Below, in pieces: positions 48,564 to 61,600 of a DNA stretch of 64,000 nucleotides. Source of the DNA: Phoronis australis (lineage: Eukaryota; Phoronida; Phoronidae); NCBI GenBank assembly GCA_002633005.1, contig NMRA01000020.1, forward strand, positions 1,464,816 to 1,528,815. Reading direction: 5' to 3'. The position numbers and the translations under genes were made by a program. Below the pieces are notes generated by a model, which did no database searches, was not told the origin of the DNA, and saw only the letters and a list, made by a program, of their open reading frames with translations. The first letter of the stretch is position 1, and each line of letters opens with the position of its first letter.

Positions 48564-49043
48564 CTGATTTGTGATAAATCACTGAACCTACTTCATTAGA
48601 AAATGATGTCATGCAAAGTTAATCTCTTCTTGTTTTTTTTGTCCTGGATGTGCCATTGGAAATTTGGGTTGTCCACAAGATGAACTTGTTACTTCACAGT
48701 TTCCACAATTAAAGACGCACGTTTATGTTCCCTATGACACAATTTGCAGATGCTGTCCGAGAAAGGTTCCTTTCAACAGAGAACTTGCTGTAGTGAGTCC
48801 TCACTTCTGGTTGACTCATCCTATATGCACCCACCAGGATGTACTGTCCAGAAGTGAAAAGAGCTCTGCCTACCTTGGGAACATTACCTTGTTAACATTA
48901 ATGATGCAAAATCATGCCCCCTTATACTGTATGCGTACGCATCAATGGAATGGTGAACATTCTCTCTGGAAAGCACTACAGTTTTTCACTTACTCAAACT
49001 TGGCGTCGCTGCTGAGTAAAATGTTCCCAGGGTTTCCACCATG

Positions 49044-49123
49044 GTCTCTCAATAGCTCAGTAGTCACTGTGCCCAACTAGTGTTCAGAAGATCCAGTATC
49101 CAGGATTTGATTCCTTAGTCATT
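49044..49123 (+). repeat. tRNA-like sequence, probably SINE-derived
   Basis: TAGCTCAGTAGT (49053-49064) fits an RNA polymerase III A box and GGATTTGATTCC (49103-49114) a B box, at tRNA-like spacing. No convincing acceptor or anticodon stem forms, so I take it as a tRNA-derived SINE head or decayed tRNA, not a working tRNA gene. Confidence 0.35.
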
Positions 49124-49640
49124 ACAGGCAATTTTTGTCAGACTCCACAAATAAAGGCTAACAATCATGAGTGTGATTTCACATTGTTAACAAATTACCC
49201 TTTAGGTGTTAGGTACTGTTTGCATTTTCTTTTAACAAGGCGCCAATCAACACTACTGCCATTGATCGATTTTACCAAGTGGCATGTGTAATGTTTCCAG
49301 ACAGTTACCTGTATTCTGTTTTATCAGCTTTAACACCTTAACACAGGTGATAAATACCCAAGTTAATTAACCTTATCACTGTTGGACTCCTCACAAAGTT
49401 ATAATGGAATAGTTTCATGGTTGTGTCTGTTGACTTGTTGTTGTTAGATAATTTGTCTTTGTCAAAACTAATATGATGGCAGACCACATGAGACTGTTTA
49501 CAGTGCAGACAATAACAGTGTAACTTGTTGTGAAGATCAGCTGTATATAGGTTCTTGAATAACAAGGTGGACCTGAGGAATGTTTTGTGTAGTGTCAATG
49601 CTAAGAATAGCTAACTTTGGTCTTGTGTTGAACTGAACAG

Positions 49641-49785
49641 CAGGGCTGGGTTGCATAAAACTTCAAAATTGTCTGCTGGATAAGTTTGATTGTTATGTGA
49701 GGTCAGGTGCATTGTTCAACAAGAAGTGATGATGCGATGTCATTGTTGCTGTGCAGCATATAACTTTTACGCAACTGGGCCCAGC
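49641..49785. mobile_element. 145-bp MITE with ~22-bp inverted ends
   Basis: Left end GGGCTGGGTTGCATAAAACT and the inverse of the right end GGGCCCAGTTGCGTAAAAGT agree at most positions. A similar phrase (GTTTGCATAAAACTT) is at about 56490. Confidence 0.65.
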
Positions 49786-49789
49786 AGTT

Positions 49790-50146
49790 AACTTCGCAAT
49801 ATTTAATAGCGAAGCATAGTTGCTTCAATGCGGGTATGAACCGTTCGTTGTCTTTGGAGTTATGGGCAGGTGTCGCTGTCTATAACAGCATTTGTTGTGG
49901 TGTAGTTTTGATATTTTTTCAAATCTTTACCAAGCGCTTGATTTTATTTCTTTATCCGATCATATAAATTTTAAAAAATCAGCCTACATAACCCGTATAG
50001 AGTACCTTCTCACGATACCTTCGATGACTCGCGCATCAAACGGCGATAGCATCGGTATTCGCTAACTACGGTTGACCGGTTCAACTAACTTGACAGTTTA
50101 CATCAACGCTGCTCTTGTACTGGAGTTAAGTGGGTATGAAAAGGCT
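49790..50146 (+). mobile_element. TTAA-family MITE, copy 4 (internally shortened)
   Basis: Retains AATAGCGAAGCATAGTTGCT, CGATGACTCGCGCATCA and TTTACATCAACGCTGCTC, and ends GGGTATGAAAAGGCTTTAA. This follows the order of the family but without the first ~100 bases. The open frame at 50072-50458 starts inside it. Confidence 0.7.
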
Positions 50147-51336
50147 TTAAGAGCTGTAGAACTATCTCCGCCTGGTCACGTTATCAGTGCCTCACAACTA
50201 CAGTACAAAAGTGATCTGACAGATTCCATTCCACCGTCGCCACTGCTAATTCTGTTAACAGCAAAAATGACTTGTAATAACCAACAAGGTGTCTTAGCCA
50301 CCTTTCCTGATAATTCCCCTTCATTCTCGGTCGTTAGAGAAGAGTACTCTGACGGGGAATTCGGGGTTGTTTTGTCTGAAAACTTCTGGCTTGTACTATA
50401 CCTACCGTATGTTATGAGTTGTGGAGCAGGTTTCTCGATCTTGTCAACGTTTTCTTAGTAACAGTTTAGACGTCTGTGCTCCCATTTTTTTCCAAACTGT
50501 ATTTTACAGCAAAAATCACTGAATTTATGTGGCTATTAACTGTCACACCTGGATTTGCACTGAATGCCATTATCTTATCTTGGTGCTAACAGAGCCATCT
50601 TATCTTACCCCAGTAGTTTATTGAAAATAACATGCCATGGTACATGGATTTGGTTTTAGAGTACCTACCAAATGACGTTATTTACTTTACAGTGCTGACG
50701 TGGTGGAGGTATGCGCTCTGTCTCTTTCCTTCTGATACATTTTGTTCCAGTAGGACAACGATTTACGAGTCAGTTTTTCATATTTAAAAAAACCAATACC
50801 ACAATTTGAAGCATTTCCTGTAAGCAAAAGCGCAGTTCCATCTAGGACACTAGTTTTTTTTTAAGTTCGAAATATTTCACGTTCCTTGATACTGTTGTGG
50901 CATGAATCCAGCTTTGTTTGGCTGACTCACTTAGGTGGCTGAAGTGTTCTTAGTGGTTTGTGATCCTATTTTTAACCCTTTTTTGCTTCAGGGATATTTA
51001 TTTAACTACCGTCTAACACCAGCCTTTCTTGGTTTGAAGCAACTTTAAAACATTTGAATACCTTAAAAAGGTTTTGAATTAATTGAAACAAATGTAGGTG
51101 TGAAATGGATATGCGTTTTGTTCTCACTCGCTTGCCCTTGAGGTTGTCTTTGCATACACTGCTGTAGTTAAACCATGACCACATGTTCACTTTAACTGCT
51201 TATCTCCCATTTTAGGCTTGAATTCGTTTGAGATATTTTGTGAGTTAAGAACGTAATTTGTAATAGTATTTTGCAAGGTAGTGTTCAGTGGTTTGTGATG
51301 TTCTCTATAAACTGTTTTGGCTCCTCACAAGGGAAC

Positions 51337-51441
51337 AGTTTGAATTTCACAGGGAGGAGTTAGGCTTGCTTGTGTCTCAGTTTGAAAGCTTATGCAACGA
51401 GTTTGAAGTTGTGGGAGACAAGTCATCTCTTGAGCAAATTG
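51337..51441 (+). other. Possible isolated exon, not assigned to a gene
   Basis: After CTCCTCACAAG the frame reads REQFEFHREELGLLVSQF, then ESLCNEFEVVGDKSSLEQI, ending at a possible donor ATTG|GTATAT. Residue composition (helical, charged, few rare residues) is more protein-like than that of neighbouring frames. I do not recognise the family and find no partner exon nearby. The acceptor pyrimidine tract is weak. Confidence 0.25.
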
Positions 51442-52370
51442 GTATATTTTTTACTTTTGGCACCAAGATTTAACATGCAAACTCTCTAGAAGTTGAACAA
51501 GTATGTGCAGATTGTGATTTTCTGTTGAAGTAAAGGCAAAGTTGGGTGTTAATTATAATACAATGGGCAGCCATTGCCTTGAAATTACCGTAACATGTGC
51601 GTAATTGCATTGGAGATCTGTCTCTAGATTTTGGTCTTAGGCTGTGAAATCTGTAGGATATTTTGCTACTGGAGCAATTTTGACAATGGGAGCCCTCAGT
51701 TCCAGGCTAGCAGTATTTAGTCAGTAGCTGGTTCTAAGCCTTGAACGTTCTATTAAATTACAAAGGAAAATCTGTGTAAAGTTAATATTTGCCATTACAC
51801 ATGTAGTATAGTGCATATGATGTACAAGGTCAGAATAGGATGATCAACTGTGTGCCTCCAGTCCAACACCCATCAGTCCATATATCATGGTTGCAACTGT
51901 AATCACACGTTTTGAACCCAAAATATTTTGACTTTTTGCTCCTTTTAGTTAGTAGCATAACTTCAAATTTGCAATGTACAGTAAAATAGAATAGAAGCAT
52001 GTAATACACACTCATTATAAACACCATTATTTTCAACACTTAGAAGCTTAAGTGTGATTGCTAGTATGGAGTTCATGTTTCATTTTATTTTGGTCAATTT
52101 GCAAAGTTGATAACACTGTCCTTAATGGTTTTAGGAACTGTTTTTCGACTTGTATTTTCGAATTTCAGTGTGGAATGTATGGGCATAAACCTGAATATTT
52201 ATGGTAGGTTTAGCAGACTTGCTGCCCCATCTACTATATGTGCCACATGTGAATAGATTAGAGTCTGGAGTTGTGGTGGCTAAATGTCCTGGTATGGACA
52301 GTGACTCACTTTGAGGCATGGTGAAACATTGACTGTTACTGAAACAGGTTTCTTGGTAAAATTGGAGTAA

Positions 52371-52471
52371 ACGGGTCCCTCTTGAAAATGGCTAAGGGGA
52401 ACCAGTTTCACTGAGTAATGGACATTGCTGTTATTCAATGAAAACTGCTGCCATTTTCAAGAGGGACTCGT
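52371..52471. mobile_element. Short hairpin MITE just upstream of the GALNT 5' UTR exon
   Basis: Ends ACGGGTCCCTCTTGAAAATG and inverse CATTTTCAAGAGGGACTCGT differ at one position. Similarity continues several bases outward. It lies 68 bases before the exon that carries the GALNT start, in the upstream intron or promoter. Confidence 0.75.
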
Positions 52472-52538
52472 TTGCTCTTCTTTTACTGGTTTATCTTAAA
52501 CAAAATACTTATAAAACCTTGTGCTTTGTATTTTTCAG

Positions 52539-52628
52539 ACATTCTTCAAGTTATACCATGAGAAGGTGACACAAGTTTTCTTCTTCACCCTAACATAAAA
52601 TATCTGGCCTGGAATTGTGATACCAGAA
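52539..52628 (+). promoter_or_regulatory. GALNT 5' UTR segment with a three-codon upstream ORF
   Basis: TTTGTATTTTTCAG at 52525-52538 is a good acceptor, so the first coding exon probably starts at 52539 with a non-coding exon upstream. An upstream ATG (52558-52560) reads Met-Arg-Arg-stop. The main ATG is 52629-52631 in CCAGAAATGG context. The uORF could lower translation; that is inference. Confidence 0.45.
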
Positions 52629-55600
52629 ATGGCCAGTTTTTTCGTCCGACGTCGAAGCCTTATTTTCAAGGCTGTCATTGGCATTCCAGTGTTATGGTTC
52701 ATGGTAGTCACTCTGCTCGCCTTTAGGTCCAAGGACCCAAATGAAACTTTCCAACCAAATCGGCATGTAGATTTAGAACGACGTGGTGTTGCCGATCCGG
52801 GTCTAAACCAGAGAGTCGTTGGTGATAAACCTGTAGATTGGTTAGTCCCGCCCCATTTCAACAACGGTCCCGATCCCCGTGGTAATCAACGGCGTATCCA
52901 GGACGGCGAGGACCAAGCGAAGGCCGGGGAAGCTGTCGTTCCTGTCGTTCCTCTTGAAGACAAACGTGTTGTAATGGATAGATTGCCTGATCGGGACAAT
53001 AAAGTCGTTGAAGTGTTGGTTGAAGAAAGGAAAAGGGAAGGAAGACAAAACATTCCGCTACCTCGGCAACAGGACGTTGCTAAGACAACGACTGAAGATC
53101 CCAACGCTCCAGGTTTGTGAGTTTTCCTTACAGACATTGGTGTACGTATCTGGTACTTGGGGTAGTTGGCGAATAAAACAACACTGAAAAGTTTTGTTGA
53201 AAGCAACACCAGTCTGTCTGTAAATGATTGATTGCCTGTGACTTGTTTTGATAGTGAAATGGAATCCTATTATAGTGAGGAATATTTGTAGAACAATTTT
53301 ATGAGAGTAAAAGGCCAGTTCAGTTTTTGTTTTTAACCAGCTAAACATGGCAAAGTGCTGGTTGCTTTAATCGTTTCCAATTTTCACAATTACTGACACT
53401 GTGGGCAGACTGGAAATGATTGAATAATGCTTTGGCTTATTATACATTTCCCCTACTCAGTTAATTTATGTTTGAAATTAGCGATTGCCATACCTTGACC
53501 TTGACCTTGACCTTGACCCTGTTGTCATTGAACAAGCACAGATGCTATCTAGAGAAAGCAAATTTCCTGGTTGCAGAATGTGATATGAATTGCATTATTG
53601 TAACCATGGTTTTTCAAACTCCTTAATATCACATTGACTTTAGGAATTCAATGGCATGTAAATTGCACTTTTCTCTTTGAACTTCATTTTAGTTACTGCG
53701 ATATTCTTCAACGCGGGTCTGAAAATTTTTTACCTTAAATATTGTTCATTAAAATCTTTACGAGATAAGTTATAACACAGACCAATTTAGTCAAGGATTA
53801 CTCCCAAATGCTCCTATTTCAACATGTTTTCAGCATCTTTCAAAGTTATCACAATTTATCATGATATTTGTAAAGTTCAACTGCGTTCCATTAAGGAAAC
53901 AAAGTTATGATTTAGACCACTTGACACTGCGAAACTGATTATAACCTGTTCGTAACTCATACACAAAAAGTAAAGCCGTAGTGATTTCAGGCTCTGCACA
54001 GAACTGATAGGAAGTCAGTTTTTGTGACAGAAGGTGACATATTTATAGCTGCATATTTTTTCTTCCAGCAAAAATTGCGACTAGTGGTCATTAGTTGCTT
54101 TCCCGTCAGAAGCGAAACTTCGCTTTTACCGAAGTTTCGATAAATGGGAAAGGTTTACTCTGGTAGTTAACCTGCAAGCGAAACTTTGCTTAAAATTGTA
54201 GGATTTAAAGCTGAAGCATCGGTACTCACCGAAACTTTGTGTAGTGGGAAAGGTCAGAGCGAAACTTTGCTGAAGTTAATGATAGAGGTGGCAGCAATGA
54301 TATAAGATCTCAAAACTGTCCAGAATTATGTTATCTAACTACCATCTGTTAGAGCAACATTTCAATGTAAATAAGCCTCAACCTCAATTCAGTCTAGACT
54401 TTGTAAATTACATTTCCAAATTAGCAGATACTGTTTCCCTTAAATTTCTGTGTTACACAATTTTTTTAATTCAAAACTTTCATTTTTGATTTGCTACAAA
54501 TGTTGCACCTGTTTCAAGAAAATGCGTTTGCGGTCTGGTGTCTTTCTGACAATGAACTTTTCAAAGTTTGCAGTTAAATGTTATGATTAGCAATGAATCA
54601 TACCATGACCTTTCTGTGGATGTTTCAGAATTTTAGACCAATGTCAGATAGAGGACCAACCTTTGCTTGAAAATGTCACCAACACAAATTGCTTCTTACA
54701 TTGTAATTCTGTTTTATACTTGATCAAATGTTGTTGTTTCACTTCCACAGATTGTTATGTTGTTTAAATAGAATCACTGATGGTGCAGGTGAGATTTAAT
54801 GTTGGCCCCAATTCATGTAGACTAAAATCTCATCAGTTTAGGACACATTTATGGTGGATACGTGAAGTTTTATTTTCTTACTTTTTCATGGAAGATACGC
54901 ATTATTTAATGCTTTTCCATGTTAAAAGGAAAACATTTGGAAACATGTTAGAAGTCTTTGTGTGTAAAAAGGGTAATTTTGGCAGATATTTTTCGGCAAA
55001 ATTGGTGAGGTGTTACCGTAAAATTAATGTGAATTTGGTTTTGCGTTTCTTTGAATTTCCAATTTTTGTAAGCATTCGTTTGTCTTAGTCATCCTTTGAA
55101 GGCTATTTAGTGATGGGACATTTTATTGATACCACACTTACATTTAAGTTGTGCTGCCATCAGCCTTCCTGTTGCTGCCAGATCAGAGGAGAGCAGTTGG
55201 TCATAAAGACTCCCCTCTGGCACTGATCAGTCCCTGGTACATCCTGATCACCAAGAATCTCTCAAGACTAATCTGTTTATATAACAGTCCTCTGGTTAAG
55301 CTGCTGTTTAACAAACATTCCCAGCAAACTTTAATTAAAACCTGCTACTTTGGTATAGACAGGCTTTCTATCCAGTGCATAATAACCAAATAAAGGTCTT
55401 TCAAGTGAACAGTTTATGTTTAAGTCTCAGTGGGGGTGCCTGCACTGTCCGTTTGGATGTGCACAACCTGGTGTTAGAATGATTTCAAGATAATTGTTGG
55501 TATTCAAAAGTAAAAGATACGTGTAATTTGTATTCTGTATTTTTCATTGCCACTCATAACATGGCATAAAGGAATATTTGTGTGCCAAGTAGTGGGTTTA

Positions 55601-58600
55601 AGTACAGAAATTTGAGTTTGCAGATTCAGCAACTAATACAACAAAGAAAGAAAACTCAAAATTTCTTGGGAAAGAGTGCGAGCGATCTCCTTTAAAGTCA
55701 CAATTTTCTGAGGAAAAAACAACCATGTTGCAACAAAGTCTTATTTCTTGCCCATAGTAGTTTTCTGTGATTGTCAAAAATTTTTAATGTACTAGTTTTG
55801 TAATTTCTTGTGTTGATAGTTTGAACACGCCAAGACTTCTAAGTAAAAAACGTATATTTGCTGGAATTGTCTTAAACTCCAACATTTTGACTAAAGATGT
55901 CTCTGCAACGATCGCTTATTTAGTAGAAATTTAGAGTGGTCTGGCCCCCTTTGGCCCCCTCTAAACCTGCCGCTGAATACACAAATTGCTGGAGAGGACT
56001 GCATTCAATAGTGCTGTTTACAATGCAAAGGTGACAACAGTGAGATGACATGGCACGAGATTGACCTGGAACAAATTGACACGACGGTGACAACTTATGC
56101 CACCCGTTTTGAGGTAGAGCAATTTGCGCTTGATCATCTTGCTCCATGTCAATTACGTCTTAACGCGAAACTGGGGCAAGGCGGAATGGATCATCTGTAC
56201 TGTGCTTATGCAATGACCTACATATGGGTTCTCTGTCTCTGCAACTCCCGCCATTTGTAAACCTGCGCATGTGCGTTCTACTCTCCAGCCTACAACTTCC
56301 ATCTTGCCACAGTTAATGAGTTGTGTGCATCCGCTTGACACTGAACTATTTGCTTCGTGCCGGGTCAAAAGTTGATGTCCAAACAGGACTAATGACATGA
56401 CAAATCTTTAACAACCAACATTTTCAGGCCTTTAAATTTTAGTATCAAGGTCTTAATCACCCATTTTTCCTCTGTACCTGGTGGGTCAGTTTGCATAAAA
56501 CTTTATACCCTTATTTTATGGTCTGTAGCAATGAGAACTGTGTCTGAGGACTGACATGTCTGTGTGGAAATGGTCAGTTAATAAAAATATTTGATGAATA
56601 ATGAAAGGATTTGACAAAGGCTAACAATTACCAGATGACAAGTTGTGCTGTTTGTATCAGGAGAGCTAAACCCCTTCTTAGGGAAACAGGTTTTGCATTT
56701 AGCCAAAACTGGGGTGAAGAAACATGGTAAAAATTCTTGTTTGGGATGCAATAATGGCATATTGGTGAAATTTCATTTTGTCAAATTTTTCAGCTAAAAT
56801 AACTTTTCGGGAAAGTTCATTTTACGTTTCCAAAAATGTGGTAAGCCTCTGAAAGTGGCAATTTTAACATTTTTTTTATTCCAAATTGCAGAATTTTTAC
56901 TGTCAGTCATATATCCACCATGTTGTTGAGCTGTCACTCGGCGCTTTTGATTAATTTTGACAATTTTCCAGGTGCGATGGGCAAAGCTGTGGAAATAAAG
57001 AAGGAAGATCTGGCACCAGATGAGCGACGGAAATTTGACGATGGCTGGCAGAACAATGCCTTCAACCAGTATGCTAGTGACATGATATCACTGCATCGTA
57101 GTTTACCTGATGTCAGAGACGCTGAGTAAGTTGAAACGGTTCTTTAAATGACTTTTAATCAGTCACGTATGGTAGTGGTAGGATAGATATATATTTTGGG
57201 AATTTGATTAGATTGTTTCTTGAAAAATGAGACTTATTTTCGATCCAATTCTTATTTGTCAAGTTAATTTAGTCTTCCTCAAACTAGCTTTGCCGTGGCA
57301 AAGGCAAAGACTCCTGAGAGGTGTTGGACTTAGCCATTTTTGTTTGGAACCAGTTCACTATTCGATTGCAGTAGTAATAAAAATTGTATTTTAGAAATTG
57401 AAGTATAGTTAAAAAATTGTTAAAAAGGATTACCATTCCATCTAATGAACAATCCTGAGCTGCTGATTTGTTCTGTATCTCAGTTATACACTTCAAAAGA
57501 TACATAGTAAGAAACGTAATGGCGAAATTTGGAACTAAGAATTGAATTGAAATGGTCCTTGGAGTGTCGACATCGAAATCAGTTGCTCCCAGATCGTGAT
57601 TTGATTATTCGGATTTCCTATGCCGTTGAATAAGAAAGCAAAACCACCATTTGATGCACCGTCTGTCTAACATTGCTGGTAGGAAGTATAGTCTGCTCTC
57701 TGTTGTTAGGAAGTACAATCTGCCCTTTGCTGGTAAGCTGTCTAATCTCAAACAGATTTATCTTTTGTTACCATGGGAAGGCAACATTCAAATGACATAA
57801 CTTGTTGTAAGGCTATGTGAGGGCATCTTTGATGTACCAAACCTCCCTCACAGAGTAATTAGTACAGTCTAGAAAATGAGTAGTGGCCACTGTCAAAAGT
57901 AAACATAGTTATATGTAAAAAGTGCTGGAATACTTGATATAGTCATAAGAGTGTCCCATTGAGAATGTCTGCCTGATGTGAAAGTTCTGTCTTCTGACTT
58001 GAGATGTCCTTTCTGCCTTTTAATGAAAATTCACATGCTACGAAAGAATAATGCTAGAAACTACTTAAAACTTTGTGGAACATCTCAGCACAAAGTCAGG
58101 GTTTATGAATACAATTCCACCAACCATGTTCTTAGGGTTTCCAACAACCAAAACTAATTGCTTATTTTACAGATTTCTGATCCCTGAAGCATGTTTTGTT
58201 ACAGTGTTTTACGAGTATGGGTTATGACTGTGTATAAAATCTAAATGAATTTCCAATAAATAAAGCATTACTTGAGTAGTCAAATTTAACAACTCCTGTT
58301 GAGAGTTATATAATAGTTTTAATGCATAGCTTCTGGCTGATTACAATATCACAGTGTTTTCAACCTATATCCTATACATAAAATTCAAATTACCTGAAAA
58401 CCTATCATTTGTGATTATTAAAAGTACAGTTATACTTCCATCCCAGCAGCGCTTGGGCACTGAAGGAACTTCAAATTTCAAATTCATCCTATGTTTGGTA
58501 AAGACTAGAACAGTCTGGATACATAACAGTGACTTTGTATTTTGTTAATGACACTGAGTCACTTAATCATAACTAAAAAACAAAAATCAGCCTTCTGATT

Positions 58601-61600
58601 CAGTGGATAAAAATCAACCATCAGTATCTGCAGCGCAATGAATGACAGAATCCTGTTGTCGCTGTGTTGTTGGTCATCTGAGTAGAAAGACTTTGACGTG
58701 ACAGTCAGCCTTGTTATTGAACCATCACTCTGCTCTCATTTTATGTATTTCTTTAATTTGAAGTATTGACTCCGATATCAACTTGATGTTCAAATTGTGA
58801 CGGATAGAATATGCTTATATTCGGATTATGAAATAGTAGAGCAGTTCTCTTGTTACAGAATCAATTAAAATAACAATAATCTAACGTGTCATTGCTTTGT
58901 GATGTACCTACACCAAATATTTACCTGTAATAACGATGGTTACATATTGGGGTGCAGCTTCTTGTAAGTCATGGCAGATTTAGCTTAGATCATCACTTCA
59001 CCATTTGTTATGGAAAACAATGGACCTACTTTGTGTTATTGTTGCTCACATCACCAACATGGCTAATTGGTTAGAGTTGCTGAACCCGAGTTTGGCAAAT
59101 GAGACCTTTAAAATTTGAATTTAACTGGTGTTTGTATGTTATCCATCGAAACGAATCATGATTATTTGATCTGGGTACAAAAATCCACAAAGCCAAGTGT
59201 CCTTGTGTTTCCCTAACAATATTCGTGCAAAAATTTGATCAATGTCCCCTGAAGTTTCTGAAACATTGCCATTCAAATGTCAATAAAATATACGTGTCTG
59301 TTAAATATCAAAACTTTGTGAAAGCTCACAAAATCTTGTCTAGTTTCAAGGCCTAACTATTCTAAAACCAACCAGAACAGCAACTTAATATCCGCCCTTT
59401 CACAATATGTTGTTTCCCACCAAACACTCACTGACTTTTGTGATATCAAAACACAGCCTCTTTGTTTATCCCATTATGTAAGACAAGCTACAGTTTAGAA
59501 TACACTGCCTAGTGTGTGTTCTCTGGTAAGGGATCACTTCCTCCTTGTATTAAAAGTCTAGACCATCCTAAACAGACATTCAGAGTTGGTTCATGTCTAT
59601 CCAAACCTAGCAGTAGTCCACGCATGCTGTTATTCTTTGTGGCACTTGATTTGAAACTATTTCTTTCAAAAGCGTAACCGGGTAACACTGTGTGTTTTTT
59701 CTGTTCTTTGGTCGACTTAATGGTTATAAAGTACCAAATTTTTCAGGGATTACAAAAATTTAAGCCCAGCACACTTAACATGCTCAAAAGCAAACACCCC
59801 AGTTAATGCTCAATAATGGAAAATGAGTTGATGTACATCCTTGCTGTATTCCCTTCATTGGAGAATTTTTCAATCAATTCAACTGCAGGAGCGTTCAATA
59901 GGGAGTACTTAAAAGCATGTTCAGTTTCCTAGATTGGCAAGCCAGTTCTCAGTGCCACTGGAATAACCAGGTGAGACTCCTGTGGGCCATCACATGAAAC
60001 TAACTGAGATGTGTTGGATCAAGGAGGGAGATCAGGATGTTGTAGATTGTTCTCAACCTTGTTCTTGTGTGTATAAGGTTTTTACTGTTCTCAACAGATG
60101 TCTCTAGCAATGTTTTGTGACGTTACTCGCAATTTGTTTTCACACGCTTGCAAGCTGCTTTACAACCTTTTCAAGTAGATCTTAAAGGAAATTTCATGTA
60201 CATAACCATTGTTCCACTCTGTGTAAAAGAAAAGCAGTTTATAGAGCAAAAGTTTTGAAAGTTTTATCCTGTTTTGTGGCTGTTGTGCATAAAACCTGAA
60301 TCAAGTGTGGTTAACACATGTAGCCAGCTTATTTGAATATTCCACAATAAATTAATTGAAATTGTAAATACTGTGTTCCTACTGGTTAACACACAAGGTG
60401 TGTAAATTGAAGATTTCAGAAATGGAATGGACGCTGTGCTCAACTGCCGAGTTTTGGTCAACCACCAGGGATTTGCTTTTACCACTTCACAGAATACATA
60501 CAATGTGGACAAGGGAATGGTTTTTGTATTGAGAGGGTGAATTGGGAATTTAAAGAAGCAATGCCTCGGTTGTATGAATTAAGAATGGACCTTTATGTGA
60601 GCGTATTTATAAGTGAAAATGTGGGATTGAGCGTTAAGTCAAATATGGGCATAAAGGCAGAAGATTGCGGTAACAAACTTTTGAAGTGAAACGTGTTGTT
60701 GTGCTAGTTGCCAAAGTCACTGTGACTTTACGTAGAGTTGCAGCATTGTACTATGTTATCACTCCACTGATTGTTGCACTACTTTTCCAGGTGTAGGGAT
60801 ATCAAGTACGCTGATGATTTGCCCGACACGAGCGTAATTATATGTTTCCACAACGAGGCATGGAGTGTTTTGTTACGCACTGTACACAGCGTCCTAGATC
60901 GGTCACCTAAACATCTAATCAAGGAAATTATCCTTGTCGATGATTTCTCCAACATGGGTATCTGATTTTTTTGCTTGAATTATTTCATAGTACAGTAAAA
61001 TCTCACCAATTTTGGACAAAAACAATTCCCAAATTTTCATTTTAAAAGACGTGTAACATTGTTGCAAATGTCCACAATTTTTCAAAATCATCTTATGGTA
61101 GTTGTGGTATAAATCGTTAAAAAAGCATTTTTTTGTGTTATTTGTCTTTTACAAAAAATGAAAAAATAGAAATTCTCTTGTCAGCCATATTGTGTTCTAA
61201 ATTAGTGAGATTTTACTGTTGTTTTTTGTTCGGTATTTTTAAATGTCATTCTCAGTTGATGTTGAAACATCCACGTTATTCGTACCATGATCTGATCGCC
61301 ATCTTCTAAAAGGATCTTTCTACGATTCCTCTTAAACATTTCTGCACATGCTTAAATATTGTGTTTTTCCTGCATCAGCCTAGAAAACGATGACATTATT
61401 TACGAATTTGTCAATCGGGTATTTGAAGGATAAGCTGTTTGAAGGTCACTCAACGGATAGGTGTCATTCTTCACAAGATTGTTTTGTGCACTTTCTTGAC
61501 CTTGGTAATGAGTTTGAAACCTTCGCTCGTGCATCTTTATACTATTAGCCAAGTCAAGTCAGTCTCACTTCATTAGCAGAAAGGTTTAACATAGTATTGA

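Larger units (their letters stand above)
19570..52538. other. 33-kb non-coding region between divergent HAGH and GALNT
   Basis: No exon chain can be built here on either strand. Frames of 100-138 codons (20361-20687 minus, 41256-41648, 48664-49080, 50072-50458) show no domain and no consistent splice context. The content I recognise is repeats, listed separately. Between them are AT-rich stretches where I see nothing, for example 20700-22700, 27060-28400, 38870-42680 and 46100-48450. GALNT non-coding first exons and promoter should lie toward the right end. Confidence 0.6.
53113..56971 (+). other. GALNT intron 1
   Basis: Donor GTTTGTGAG at 53113, acceptor CAATTTTCCAG at 56971. Holds the CCTTGA microsatellite, the GAAACTT repeat cluster and a mariner-like MITE listed separately. 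The frame 56045-56260 lies on dispersed repeat sequence. Nothing else is recognised. Confidence 0.7.

Noticed and set aside
48664-49080. A 138-codon frame
   Set aside because: No recognisable domain, no splice context, and its end lies in the tRNA-like repeat.
50072-50458. A 128-codon frame
   Set aside because: The first 25 codons are TTAA-family MITE sequence, and the rest resembles no family.
53493-53518. Possible nuclear-receptor response elements (TGACCT half-sites)
   Set aside because: The regular hexamer is better explained as a microsatellite, and it is deep in an intron.
59055-59105. tRNA-like phrase TGGCTAATTGGTTAGAGTTG
   Set aside because: The A-box resemblance is fair, but no B box follows at the right distance.
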